Shown: positions 16,501 to 22,349, counted from the stretch's first letter. The stretch: 28,163 nt of DNA from Candidatus Pacearchaeota archaeon (GCA_026395855.1 JAPLXX010000059.1:1-28163); one strand, 5' to 3'. The notes: generated from the sequence alone by a model not told the origin. A program made the numbers and translations.

Positions 16501-18434
16501 GTTCATTCAGAGGACAGCAAGCAAAGGCAGAAATTGCAAATTTAATTAATAGCTTAAACGGAAAAACAGAGGGAGAAGGCGCTTTAATAATATTCAGCAT
16601 ATCAACAGCATCGCCTCTTGGTGCAGGATTATCAGAAGTTGATGCCCGCGAAATTGTTGATAATGCAAATATTGAGATACTTGAAAGTGTGAAACTTCAG
16701 GGAGTTCATGAAGCTACTTTATCAGAAATTGTTAATCTCAAAACAGAGTGCAGCAGGGTTGTAGAAGATTGCGTTGTTGTAATTACAAGTGCAACAGATG
16801 GAAGTCATGCAGAAGGAACCTATAGTCATGCTAATGGCTACAAAGTTGATTTGCGTATAACTAATAGTAACCTGAACAATTATATTGAAAATCATTTCGA
16901 CTATATTGGTTTAAGAAGCTCTGATAATGCAAGGCAGTATAGACATACTATAAACAGCAATCTCTACGCAATTTATGCCAGGGAAGCAGCCAGCAGCAGC
17001 AATACAGGTGCGCACTGGGATGTGGTTGTCAGACCTAAAACTACTGCGACTTCTGCTTCAGATACAACAACTTCGCCTGCTGCTGTAACAGGCAGTTTTA
17101 TTGCAGGAACACAAATTACAACACCTTTAGGATTAAAATTAATTGAAGAACTTAATATTGGCGATGAGGTTTATTCTCTAAATCCTCTTACAAACGGATT
17201 TTTAAAAAAAAACATAATTGATAAGTATGAGATTCCTGCAAAAAATACTTTAAACATCACTTTTAGTGATAAAACTAACCTAATTGTTACACAAGAGCAT
17301 CCTTTTTGGAATCCAACAACTAAATCTTATAAAAAAATTAAGGATTTTAAAGTAGGAGATAAAGTTCTAAGTTTCAAAAATACCAATTCTGCTAAAGAAT
17401 TAATTATAACTTCTATTGAACCTATTCCTTCTTACGAAGGTAAACCTGTTTATAATCTGCGTGTTGACGGTGAATTCAATAATTATTTAGCAAACGGGAT
17501 TTTGGTGCATAATAAATATGCTACGACTACCGATGATGCTTTATTGGAGGGTGATGCAATTGCTGAAGATTTAATGAGTACTCAAGATGAAGTATATACG
17601 GATCTTACAACAAGAGAAAAAATTGATACAATAGAATCAGAATTTGGTACAGGTTCTGTTAAAAGATGGGATTCTATCCTTTATCCTAGACAGATTACTT
17701 GTCCTGAATATAATTATAATAATTTAGTCTACCCTTCAACCACAACTAATATCGCTCTTGCTGATGTTGAAAGGATAAAATCTGCTATAAATAGTGGTGT
17801 AATAAATGCTAACAAAAATAGTTATCATATTATTCTATCTCCCAGTTATGCTTATGCAATTGCAGCTGGAGAAGGATTATTTCCAGGTATGTTAGAAAAA
17901 TATTGTAACCGTAAAAGATTGGGGATAAGTCCTTATACATCTTATTTTAGAACTAGTAAATATTTTGGTCTTGATAATCCTCAAGAGGATGATGCTACAT
18001 TAAAAAGTAGCGGATTTTTAAGATCAGATTTTTGTGGCGGTTATAGTAATAGTCAATGTTTTTGGACACCTGAAAGTATTTCTGCAAGTGCATATAGTTC
18101 TTTTAGTAACTTTGAATTGGGCACTGAATTCTTTGCAGCTCGCCTCGCTTGGACTAAATGGCAGTTTATTACAGATGTTGAAAATAGGGGTGTCAATATT
18201 GCTTCTTTATCAGAAGACCAGATTAATTTTTGGACTTATATTTATTATAACTCTGGCGTTGGAAACGGACGTACTTATTTGAATAGTCACGTTCGTAATG
18301 GTGTGCTCAATGATGAAGATTATATTCATATGCCGGGACAAACTGTTGTACATGGACGTAGTGCAAGAGACAATGCAGTAATGTTTACAGCAACAGCAAA
18401 GTTTATTCGAGAGCAGGGGATATTTGAAGAATAG
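10560..18434 (+). CDS. Giant secreted multidomain protein with M15-like peptidase, Hint and lysozyme-like C-terminal domains
   Basis: A 2624-residue exported protein. A long N-terminus leads to a hydrophobic signal segment (about 24-48, ending SIISAA). Residues 50-2000 are a large Cys-containing extracellular region with N-glycosylation sequons and no recognised fold, including a Lys/Glu helical stretch near 770-800. Around 2060-2160 lies an M15-like zinc peptidase pattern: ITSATDGSHAEG, then SHANGYKVD (His2090, Asp2097; H-x2-G-x3-D) and GAHWDV (His2152). A Ser/Thr/Ala linker leads to a 140-residue Hint domain (2179-2318). The last 230 residues resemble a lysozyme/transglycosylase fold: AAGEGL with Glu2438, FWTY, and YNSGVGNGRTYL (2563-2574). 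The architecture recalls secreted polymorphic toxins, in which Hint releases a C-terminal effector. It starts 8 nt after the preceding exported protein gene. Toxin or host-directed role is inference. Confidence 0.88.
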   Translation: MLKEKEFIGRGNCYSHDAVKCKFLGVNILLLTLSFLLIIFSLSIISAATSSYVRAAPAYTFSYQTSAYTGTQSFPLYDRTMCQAGQDFILQIDPAGCTPAVVRSDLLEEQEVAVFCPILATQLNPLIEVKDIDYLTITSNNLPKEVLTVGYQPAAAALGDWNPEITTSFLGNIGYATIVLKRQPNESAMPDFVSGNLTARLMYDVDNAFGTGRAVYYLPQLTDVEWNRDYSAYSFWEGRGYLRLEGADNQGASIGIYSDFDSSGAGRGGEKDKITTVNVEKGKTSGEVFLPGFNYCRGGLKIKLDGLENPDTTVRLRIDSETIELKDEEEFLEERCQVKEIIKQGINQRVEISCREDERGTSFTGSSFELRINPKVNISINGTTEQHAIGDKLYEQGTDSVYLGFVGNNGTTNSPRDLYIRLISIPLDRGGNAEKLTESEIAHMADYDGRVSPAEVRGRTSAAGAARELITKAIASGGSILRTIITGKDPERLHYIDGEKNIFGTAVRVFGYAGVYDTDLSGMPQNLRNNYTKAMDDYETIKASFSGEAYGEDLRTIGEQALFNAIVLANRVGQKSQALQLCQEFSEDYSDSAAPSICSNEYLLSNLEISGQSVLINGKTHILSFEGIKKPTYEEFGLEVNVGGYSDGHKETFELSKDEIVYINDSSGEYIQLVSLDENSATLNTNLIKTSVIGRIGAAVANPNQKLEEGKEELFGSRYSFSISKINLQRVARVSVEPHVDYARANASINFKIGIEKRGIQLSPEKAKEKIESLNKTIKTLTKISDSLGKVVTVGKTACLVTGGYLTFKNFFANLEGSGLARQRVMRTDDVGWYDKCRNAVTNNAQINGKGPFSNIEQCLQANSAAIDASVNAVDAVIKQQNQETKDREEGISHTSFLGETTVDTDASLTRLIEGNYINDITAKTNEVFTTSSASVNNKIKVGNNEVAVSEIISHINSNTITLTQAENLQLNARLLNSPDATAAAIARNQVEKALGEIYSNSQAEVQRETLSAQYGLPFSISSTERLTDLPLTQINTFAEVKNRFSGASIADNTYVTGFQNQLDGRKYLLTLSNDFVITQTYLIGALVDNKNVLSVADPDPEKVNPLRLNPKKIDATTYQNRYTNAEVRYYETEPYRGLPAVVPFDTTNGWYAAVKSELPILGGLRAYDSSGRVSSFYVCNVGPNGREDNMGADDNCQGFVPGTGQAPVFSGMNAREAEQLMTKAVSAISYASSHHTAGLSHITINGQSINVGEPAANIPNIQCEDFMSPSDCNLLFNVCDPFICPSSRCDLGGTYPVKDVVQSGLAGSIFLCMPNFPEVKVPVCVTGVHAGVDAYNSVLKSYRECLQTSIDTGQTLGVCDELNSIYTCEFLWKEIIPIAKYAIPKIAGGVISGSSGGGGEYLGISDAMSNAEKSVDYFTQYYADDSFKAFKARSTQEVGGEFCKKFTSFVGPEGGNMLDALVAPDSPSQFYGRFEEISYTTATNPPVSQYKVFYHIYAGNDYPAYYQVYLRGTGSSFYQDTNLERPVASGFIPAGEFKTETKDFTAPSGYKQLCIVVNGQEECGFQQVTTEFGFDYLSEQYAAQQASQKDVNSEAECVSGSPSTYSFLNPVSAGQIASGIIPQSAAEEALNPAIYNRGIIRVCATSNPGQGTDVFVGTNKSRWQPVGNCGSENLKCWLDTDSVKNVIKNANILNQTLGEVGNNYVQRLQEEGQFITEDAFTDEVFYLNSLNSSTQKIIRINANISKTFYNNQRAYLHLLRGNAYGNLATELYSTEIARQKTAAATATTRPEIIPGLPVAEQIDLGINYPVFEFQDGTARNNRYYTFDSEKWNWCVNNCDEQKNWYEAAFAEFAGTSSGEDATSITLIPSLGNTDKQFILHLADKDYLQGLQLLIHRTTQNAEGGILPCWLGGCTLLSTDKVDFSYDGTFTVTGSESYQIPGATYTFKTKFEFVAAQNKWRWSPSTVDDWVFAPETEVKEGSFRGQQAKAEIANLINSLNGKTEGEGALIIFSISTASPLGAGLSEVDAREIVDNANIEILESVKLQGVHEATLSEIVNLKTECSRVVEDCVVVITSATDGSHAEGTYSHANGYKVDLRITNSNLNNYIENHFDYIGLRSSDNARQYRHTINSNLYAIYAREAASSSNTGAHWDVVVRPKTTATSASDTTTSPAAVTGSFIAGTQITTPLGLKLIEELNIGDEVYSLNPLTNGFLKKNIIDKYEIPAKNTLNITFSDKTNLIVTQEHPFWNPTTKSYKKIKDFKVGDKVLSFKNTNSAKELIITSIEPIPSYEGKPVYNLRVDGEFNNYLANGILVHNKYATTTDDALLEGDAIAEDLMSTQDEVYTDLTTREKIDTIESEFGTGSVKRWDSILYPRQITCPEYNYNNLVYPSTTTNIALADVERIKSAINSGVINANKNSYHIILSPSYAYAIAAGEGLFPGMLEKYCNRKRLGISPYTSYFRTSKYFGLDNPQEDDATLKSSGFLRSDFCGGYSNSQCFWTPESISASAYSSFSNFELGTEFFAARLAWTKWQFITDVENRGVNIASLSEDQINFWTYIYYNSGVGNGRTYLNSHVRNGVLNDEDYIHMPGQTVVHGRSARDNAVMFTATAKFIREQGIFEE
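16740..17040 (+). other. M15-like (D,D-peptidase/hedgehog-fold) zinc peptidase domain within the giant protein
   Basis: The H-x2-G-x3-D motif (His2090, Asp2097) is preceded by an ITSATDG strand and followed 55 residues later by HWDVVV (His2152). The order and spacing match the zinc ligands of peptidase family M15, which cleaves D-Ala-containing peptidoglycan cross-links. Assignment is by motif only. Confidence 0.6.
17094..17513 (+). other. Hint (hedgehog/intein) domain without homing endonuclease
   Basis: Residues 2179-2318 start with SFIAGTQITTPLG and continue with IEELNIGDEVYSL, the block-B-like LIVTQEHPFW (Thr and His of the TxxH motif), IKDFKVGDKVLSF, and end with GILVHN. Position 1 is Ser rather than Cys. 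The terminal His-Asn is followed by Lys, not Cys/Ser/Thr, so standard splicing cannot be completed. At 140 residues there is no room for an endonuclease. Ser/Thr-rich linkers flank it on both sides, as for pretoxin Hint domains. Confidence 0.85.
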
Positions 18435-18502
18435 GTCAAAAGAAGATAATTTTCTAAAGATTTTTATATGGTTAAGAACTCCGCCCAAGCTTGGTCGTCG
18501 TA

Positions 18503-18586
18503 TGCGGGAGATAGGATTCGAACCTATGCAAGCACTAAGCTACTGCGTCCTAAGCGCAGCCCGTTTGACCACTCCGGCACTCCCGC
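18503..18586 (-). tRNA. tRNA-Leu(UAG), no intron
   Basis: An 84-nt minus-strand class II tRNA: acceptor GCGGGAG/CTCCCGC with discriminator A, anticodon stem CTGCG/CGCAG around loop CUUAGGA (anticodon UAG), a long variable arm (TAGCTTAGTGCTTGC region), T arm with GGTTCGAATCC. The upstream endonuclease ORF runs into its 5' half on the same strand. Confidence 0.95.
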
Positions 18587-19240
18587 GTATAAAAGAGAGA
18601 GATATTTCTCTTTAAAAGTTATTCCATAATACTCTTTTTTATACTTTTTGTGTACCCATTTATCTATGGATATTGGAATTCCAACATCTTTGAAAATTAA
18701 ACTCAAACCTTTCCACATTTTTTCACTTGCAGTTGATAATCCAAATCCCCTTTGTCTTTTACCACCTTCTGTTGCCATTATTCCTTGTAAAAAAGCTATT
18801 TTTATTCTTTTCTTTCCCTTAGTGATATATTTAGGAACATTTACAATATGACTCTTTTTTCCTATGGGAATTTCAAAAACTTTATTTAATAAATTATAAA
18901 TAGATTTACTATCTATACATATATGATAAGATTGTTTTTTTCCTTCCCTCAATTTTACGGCAGTAATATTAAATTTTCTATTAAATAAATTATTACATAT
19001 TTTTGAAATATATGTTATTAATTCTTTATTTGTCAACTCTATTGTTGTTTGAAGCTTACTTTTTTTAAGGTGTCCATCCCCGATTATACAACCAACAAAA
19101 AAAACCAGTTCTTCATCGATATAAAGAGGGATTCTTGTTATTTTTGATGGACCATATTTCGCTTTTGTAGTTATTTCCTTATGATTCTCTGAAATTATAT
19201 TTAATTCACTTTGAGAATTAATTACCTCTTTTTTGTACAT
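18524..19240 (-). CDS. LAGLIDADG homing endonuclease, reading into tRNA-Leu
   Basis: A 238-residue frame with two LAGLIDADG-type motifs, FFVGCIIGDGHL (47-58, acidic Asp55) and AFLQGIMATEGG (149-160, acidic Glu158), so a single-chain DNA endonuclease of the intein/intron-encoded type with both catalytic acids kept. Residues 1-218 are endonuclease. From residue 219 on (AGVPEWSN...) the codons are the tRNA-Leu gene, and the TAG stop lies inside the tRNA. No host intron or intein surrounds it, so it is free-standing or a remnant. A TATA-like sequence (about 19260-19271) sits about 25 nt before the ATG. Cleavage of the tRNA 5' end by RNase P would remove the stop codon from the mRNA. Confidence 0.85.
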   Translation of the reverse strand: MYKKEVINSQSELNIISENHKEITTKAKYGPSKITRIPLYIDEELVFFVGCIIGDGHLKKSKLQTTIELTNKELITYISKICNNLFNRKFNITAVKLREGKKQSYHICIDSKSIYNLLNKVFEIPIGKKSHIVNVPKYITKGKKRIKIAFLQGIMATEGGKRQRGFGLSTASEKMWKGLSLIFKDVGIPISIDKWVHKKYKKEYYGITFKEKYLSLLYAGVPEWSNGLRLGRSSLVLA

Positions 19241-19408
19241 TAAAGTTTAAGAAGACTAAACTTAATAAATGTTCCGTTGCCTGTCCTATCTATTCAATAG
19301 AAATTATAAAAAAGATAAATAAAACTTTAAGATGGTATAATGCTGATAATGTAATAATTGGAGGTTCTTACATTAACAATAAAAATAAATTTTGCAAAAT
19401 AGGAATTT
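19241..19408. other. Intergenic region between endonuclease and TFB genes
   Basis: AT-rich, with the presumed endonuclease promoter (CATTTATTAAG on the minus strand, about 19260-19271). A plus-strand frame without a start codon stays open from about 19212 into the TFB 3' end, but there is no support that it is a gene. Confidence 0.35.
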
Positions 19409-20344
19409 TTAGACCTTTTTGTTTTTAACTCTAGCTTCTGTTTCTTTCTGCTTAATCTTATCTTCCAGATGCAATTTTTCTATAAGCTCTTTGTATCTGT
19501 TTCTTATTGTGACTTCTGTTATGCCTGCAATATCTGCAACTTCTCTCTGGGTTTTCTTTTCGTCATTTATCAAAGCAGCGACGTAAAGTGCTGCAGCAGC
19601 TATGCCTGCAGGCCCTCTGCCGGAAGTAAGCTCAACTTCTTCTGCCCGCTTTAAAACTTTAAGAGCATCATTCTGCGTTTTCGGAGAAAGCTTGAGAACA
19701 GAGGAAAACCTTGAAATATAATCTTTTGGTGAGCTTTGATTTACTTTTATTCCTAATTTTCTTATAATAAACCTGTATGTTCTTCCGATTTCTTTTCTTT
19801 CAACATCAGAAGCTGTTGCCATTTCATCAAGGGTTCTTGGAATATTATAGCTTCTGCATGCTGCATAAAGGCAGGCAGCTATTACAGATTCCATTGAGCG
19901 TCCGCGCACAAGCCCTCTCTGTAAAACATAATTGTAAATTCTTGCAGCATCATCTCTTATCACATTCGGAAGATTCAAATAAGAAGCAATAACCCTAAGC
20001 TCTGCCATTGCAAGCCTGAGATTTCTTTCTATGCTTGTTGAAACTCTTTCCTGCCATTTTTTTAGTCTCAGGAATTTTCTTGTCTGCTTTGGCTCAAGGC
20101 GGTAAATATCAGAAATCTCTCCGACATTTGTCGTTAATCCTTTGTCAAATTTTTGGATGCTTGTAGGAGCTCCCCCTCTCCCTTTTTTCTCACTCTTGTC
20201 AAATTTTCCCTGCATGTCAATTCCTGTGTCAACCATTTTCTCCTCGACAACAAGCCCGCAGTCATTGCAGATTATTTCTCCAAGATGGGAATCATATGTC
20301 AGATGTATGCTTCCGCATTCCGGACATTTTTTTATAAAAGCCAT
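19409..20344 (-). CDS. tfb: Transcription initiation factor TFB
   Basis: Archaeal TFIIB homologue that recruits RNA polymerase to TBP-bound promoters. Its 311 residues are the normal length. The N-terminal zinc ribbon uses Cys7, Cys10, Cys26 and Cys29 (CPEC ... CNDC). The B-reader/linker region contains GRGGAPTSIQKFDKGLTT. Two cyclin-like repeats follow, the second ending in the recognition-helix region TQREVADIAGITEVTIRNRYKEL-type sequence that contacts the BRE. Its promoter has a palindromic TATA region at 20363-20376 about 25 nt from the ATG, so the mRNA is likely leaderless. Confidence 0.97.
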   Translation of the reverse strand: MAFIKKCPECGSIHLTYDSHLGEIICNDCGLVVEEKMVDTGIDMQGKFDKSEKKGRGGAPTSIQKFDKGLTTNVGEISDIYRLEPKQTRKFLRLKKWQERVSTSIERNLRLAMAELRVIASYLNLPNVIRDDAARIYNYVLQRGLVRGRSMESVIAACLYAACRSYNIPRTLDEMATASDVERKEIGRTYRFIIRKLGIKVNQSSPKDYISRFSSVLKLSPKTQNDALKVLKRAEEVELTSGRGPAGIAAAALYVAALINDEKKTQREVADIAGITEVTIRNRYKELIEKLHLEDKIKQKETEARVKNKKV

Positions 20345-20362
20345 TGTTGAGTGGTTATAGCA

Positions 20363-20376
20363 ACATTTATAAATGT
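20363..20376 (-). promoter_or_regulatory. Palindromic TATA region of tfb
   Basis: ACATTTATAAATGT is a perfect 14-bp palindrome containing the TATA box, centred about 25 nt before the tfb ATG. Confidence 0.55.
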
Positions 20377-20425
20377 TTTCTATTTATAAAGCTTTGCCAG
20401 GGTTTGGGGTTTCAGGGTTCTAGAT

Positions 20426-20785
20426 TTATTCTAAAAGAATTCCGTTTATCATCCCTTCCTGAGAAGGGCGATTGGTGATTTTTACTTTTCCTTTTTCTGT
20501 CTGAACAATTGTGCCTTTGCTTAGGATATTCTGCCTTGCAAGAAAACGATTGGAGGGAGTTTCAAGAACATTTTTAATTTCCAACTTTTGAATTTTATTT
20601 CCTATTCTCACATTTACCTGGCTGGCCTTTATCAAAAATGTTTTTTGATTTCTGCCCCTTGTGCTTTTATTTTTTCTTTTTTCCTGCCCTAACTTTACTT
20701 CCCTCCTTTGCCCAGGCAGTTCGTATAACTTTTTCTTTCTCCTTTTCTTATATCTTGCTCCAGATATCTTTCTCCCTTGTTTCAT
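20426..20785 (-). CDS. rps8e: 30S ribosomal protein eS8
   Basis: A 119-residue archaeal-length eS8. Family marks are the basic N-terminus (KISGARYKKRRKKKLYELPG), the TRGRNQKTFLIKAS block, the ETPSNRFLARQNILSKGTI segment (equivalent to the conserved PxNrhyxRrNIitKGa) and the C-terminus ITNRPSQEGMINGILLE. The TATA-like GTTTAAATAT at 20806-20815 lies about 25 nt before the ATG. Divergent from the Lsm gene. Confidence 0.94.
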   Translation of the reverse strand: MKQGRKISGARYKKRRKKKLYELPGQRREVKLGQEKRKNKSTRGRNQKTFLIKASQVNVRIGNKIQKLEIKNVLETPSNRFLARQNILSKGTIVQTEKGKVKITNRPSQEGMINGILLE

Positions 20786-20805
20786 AGAAGAAAATCAGAT
20801 TTTTT

Positions 20806-20815
20806 GTTTAAATAT
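20806..20815 (-). promoter_or_regulatory. TATA box for eS8
   Basis: Minus-strand ATATTTAAAC is centred about 25 nt upstream of the ATG at 20785; leaderless arrangement. Confidence 0.55.
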
Positions 20816-20841
20816 GTTTCTGTCAATATTTTAGCGAAATG

Positions 20842-20849
20842 TTTATAAA
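20842..20849 (+). promoter_or_regulatory. TATA box for the Lsm gene
   Basis: TTTATAAA is centred about 25 nt upstream of the ATG at 20871; leaderless arrangement. Confidence 0.6.
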
Positions 20850-20870
20850 CAATTTTAAAGAACATACAAT

Positions 20871-21122
20871 ATGGTTAACGGAATTGAAAGGCCTTTGGAT
20901 TTGCTGAACAACTCCAAGGGGAAAGAAGTGCTTGTCCATCTAAAAGGAGATAAACAATTTGTCGGAACTTTGCTGGCATTTGATATACATATCAACCTGG
21001 TTCTTGACAATATAAAAGAAATGGAAAAAAACGAGATAAAAAGAAATCTCGGTCTAACCTTCCTTAGGGGAGACACCATAATCTTTATTTCTCCTGCTTC
21101 AACTGCTTTAAAAAAAGAATAG
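20871..21122 (+). CDS. Sm-like archaeal RNA-binding protein (Lsm)
   Basis: An 83-residue LSm protein that would form a ring binding U-rich RNA. The Sm1 motif covers VLVHLKGDKQFVGTLLAFDI and HINLVLDN, with the Asp/Asn RNA-contact pattern (FDIHINLVL). The Sm2 motif is LRGDTIIFISP. The N-terminal helix is RPLDLLNNSKG. Gene order Lsm then eL37 is frequent in archaea, but no eL37 follows here; tRNase Z does. Confidence 0.93.
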   Translation: MVNGIERPLDLLNNSKGKEVLVHLKGDKQFVGTLLAFDIHINLVLDNIKEMEKNEIKRNLGLTFLRGDTIIFISPASTALKKE

Positions 21123-21227
21123 GCTGATTTATTGCCTTTAATTGAATAAAAACAATTAATCTTAGAGCAAACTATCTTTTTTATTTGAATTAGTTACTTT
21201 TATTAATTGAATTTACATTATCAAGTT

Positions 21228-22130
21228 ATGTCAGAGAAGATAAAAATTATTTTCCTTGGAACCAGCGATGCCATTCCAAGCGCAAAAAGAAATCATCCTT
21301 CATTTCTCTTAGTTTACGAAGGAGAAAATATTCTTGTTGATTGCGGAGAAGGAACGCAGAGGCAATTCAGAAAAGCCGGATTAAATCCCTGCAAGCTTAC
21401 CAGAATGTTAATTACTCACTGGCATGCAGATCATATTTTGGGAATTCCCGGGCTTATCAAAACCCTTGCTCTAAGCGGATATAACAAAACTCTTTATGTT
21501 TATGGTCCAAGAGGAACTAGATTTTTAATGGAAGCTCTTCTTAAATTATTTGCGGTCCAGAAGAATTTTAAAATAGAAATTAAAGAAGTTTCTGGAAAAT
21601 TCTTTGAAAATAATGATTTTTATCTGGAAGCAGAATCAATGACTCATGGAACTTCCTGCAATGCCTATACTTTTGTGAAGAAAGGAAGAATAAGGATAGA
21701 TAAGGCAAAACTCAGAAAATTTAAAATAAAAGAGGGGCCTCATTTAAAGAGCTTAAAAGAAGGAAAAAATATAGAATACAACGGAAAAACATATTCTGCA
21801 AAAAACCTAGTTTTCAAAACAGAGGATAAAAAAATTTCCTTTGCCCTTGATACCTCTGTTAATTTAAAATTAAATAAATTTGTCAGAAATTCTGATGCTT
21901 TTGTCTGCGAAGCTTCTTATTTGGATGAACTGAAAGAATTGGCTAAAAAGCATCAGCATCTTACATCCAGGCAGGCTGCAGAAATATCAAAAAAAGCCAA
22001 AGTGAAGAAATTATTTCTTGTCCACATAAGCCAGAGATATGAGAAAAATTCTGAAAGAATCCTCAGCGAAGCTAAAAAAGTATTCAAAAATTCAGTTATT
22101 CCCCAGGATTTGGATATTGTCGAAATTTGA
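21228..22130 (+). CDS. rnz: Ribonuclease Z (tRNA 3' endonuclease)
   Basis: Removes 3' trailers from pre-tRNAs. The 300-residue short-form enzyme begins at the ATG at 21228. Metallo-beta-lactamase motifs are LVDCGEGTQRQFRKAG (including the Asp of motif I), THWHADHILG (motif II, His64 to His69), MTHGTSCNAY (motif III His), FALDTSVN (motif IV Asp) and LVHISQRY (motif V His). The substrate-binding arm lies in the intervening basic segment. It lies about 100 bp upstream of two tRNA genes, which fits its role but may be chance. Confidence 0.95.
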   Translation: MSEKIKIIFLGTSDAIPSAKRNHPSFLLVYEGENILVDCGEGTQRQFRKAGLNPCKLTRMLITHWHADHILGIPGLIKTLALSGYNKTLYVYGPRGTRFLMEALLKLFAVQKNFKIEIKEVSGKFFENNDFYLEAESMTHGTSCNAYTFVKKGRIRIDKAKLRKFKIKEGPHLKSLKEGKNIEYNGKTYSAKNLVFKTEDKKISFALDTSVNLKLNKFVRNSDAFVCEASYLDELKELAKKHQHLTSRQAAEISKKAKVKKLFLVHISQRYEKNSERILSEAKKVFKNSVIPQDLDIVEI

Positions 22131-22209
22131 GGGAAAGCTTTTAAATAGATTTCTTACTTTAACATTATACTTTAAGCCTTAAACTGATAGTGCTTTAGCA
22201 GTTTAGAGT

Positions 22210-22227
22210 GAACGAGTGGAACGAGTG
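22210..22227 (+). repeat. Tandem 9-bp direct repeat abutting tRNA-Arg
   Basis: GAACGAGTG occurs twice back to back (22210-22218 and 22219-22227), ending one base before the mature tRNA-Arg 5' end. It would lie in the 5' leader of the pre-tRNA. Confidence 0.8.
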
Positions 22228-22228
22228 A

Positions 22229-22349
22229 GCCCTTGTAGCTCAGCCTGGATAGAGCGACTGCCTTCTAGGGTTTGCTTTCGTTAGGAAGCAAAAAGATTTC
22301 GGAAACCGGAGTCAGCAGTAGGTCGCAGGTTCAAATCCTGTCGAGGGCA
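22229..22349 (+). tRNA. tRNA-Arg(UCU) with 46-nt intron
   Basis: Acceptor GCCCTTG/CGAGGGC with discriminator A, D stem GCTC/GAGC, anticodon stem ACTGC/GCAGT, T arm GCAGG-TTCAAAT-CCTGT. The mature loop CUUCUAA carries anticodon UCU (Arg). The intron lies at 37/38. Confidence 0.94.
22268..22313 (+). other. tRNA-Arg intron, canonical bulge-helix-bulge
   Basis: The intron is 46 nt. Exon CUUC (32-35) pairs with intron GGAG as the 4-bp central helix. Bulges are UA|G and UC|A. The inner helix GGTTT/AAACC encloses a nested hairpin GCTTTC-GTTA-GGAAGC and an unpaired AAAAAGATTTCGG segment, so it is a longer structured intron. Confidence 0.88.

Noticed and set aside
17094..17513. A standard splicing intein
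   Set aside because: The residue after the terminal Asn is Lys and the flanks are Ser/Thr-rich linkers rather than one interrupted conserved domain, so a Hint processing domain is more likely.
19212..19441. Plus-strand frame open for about 70 codons between the endonuclease and TFB genes
   Set aside because: It has no ATG, overlaps the TFB 3' end antisense, lacks a promoter and shows no recognisable motif; chance openness cannot be excluded.
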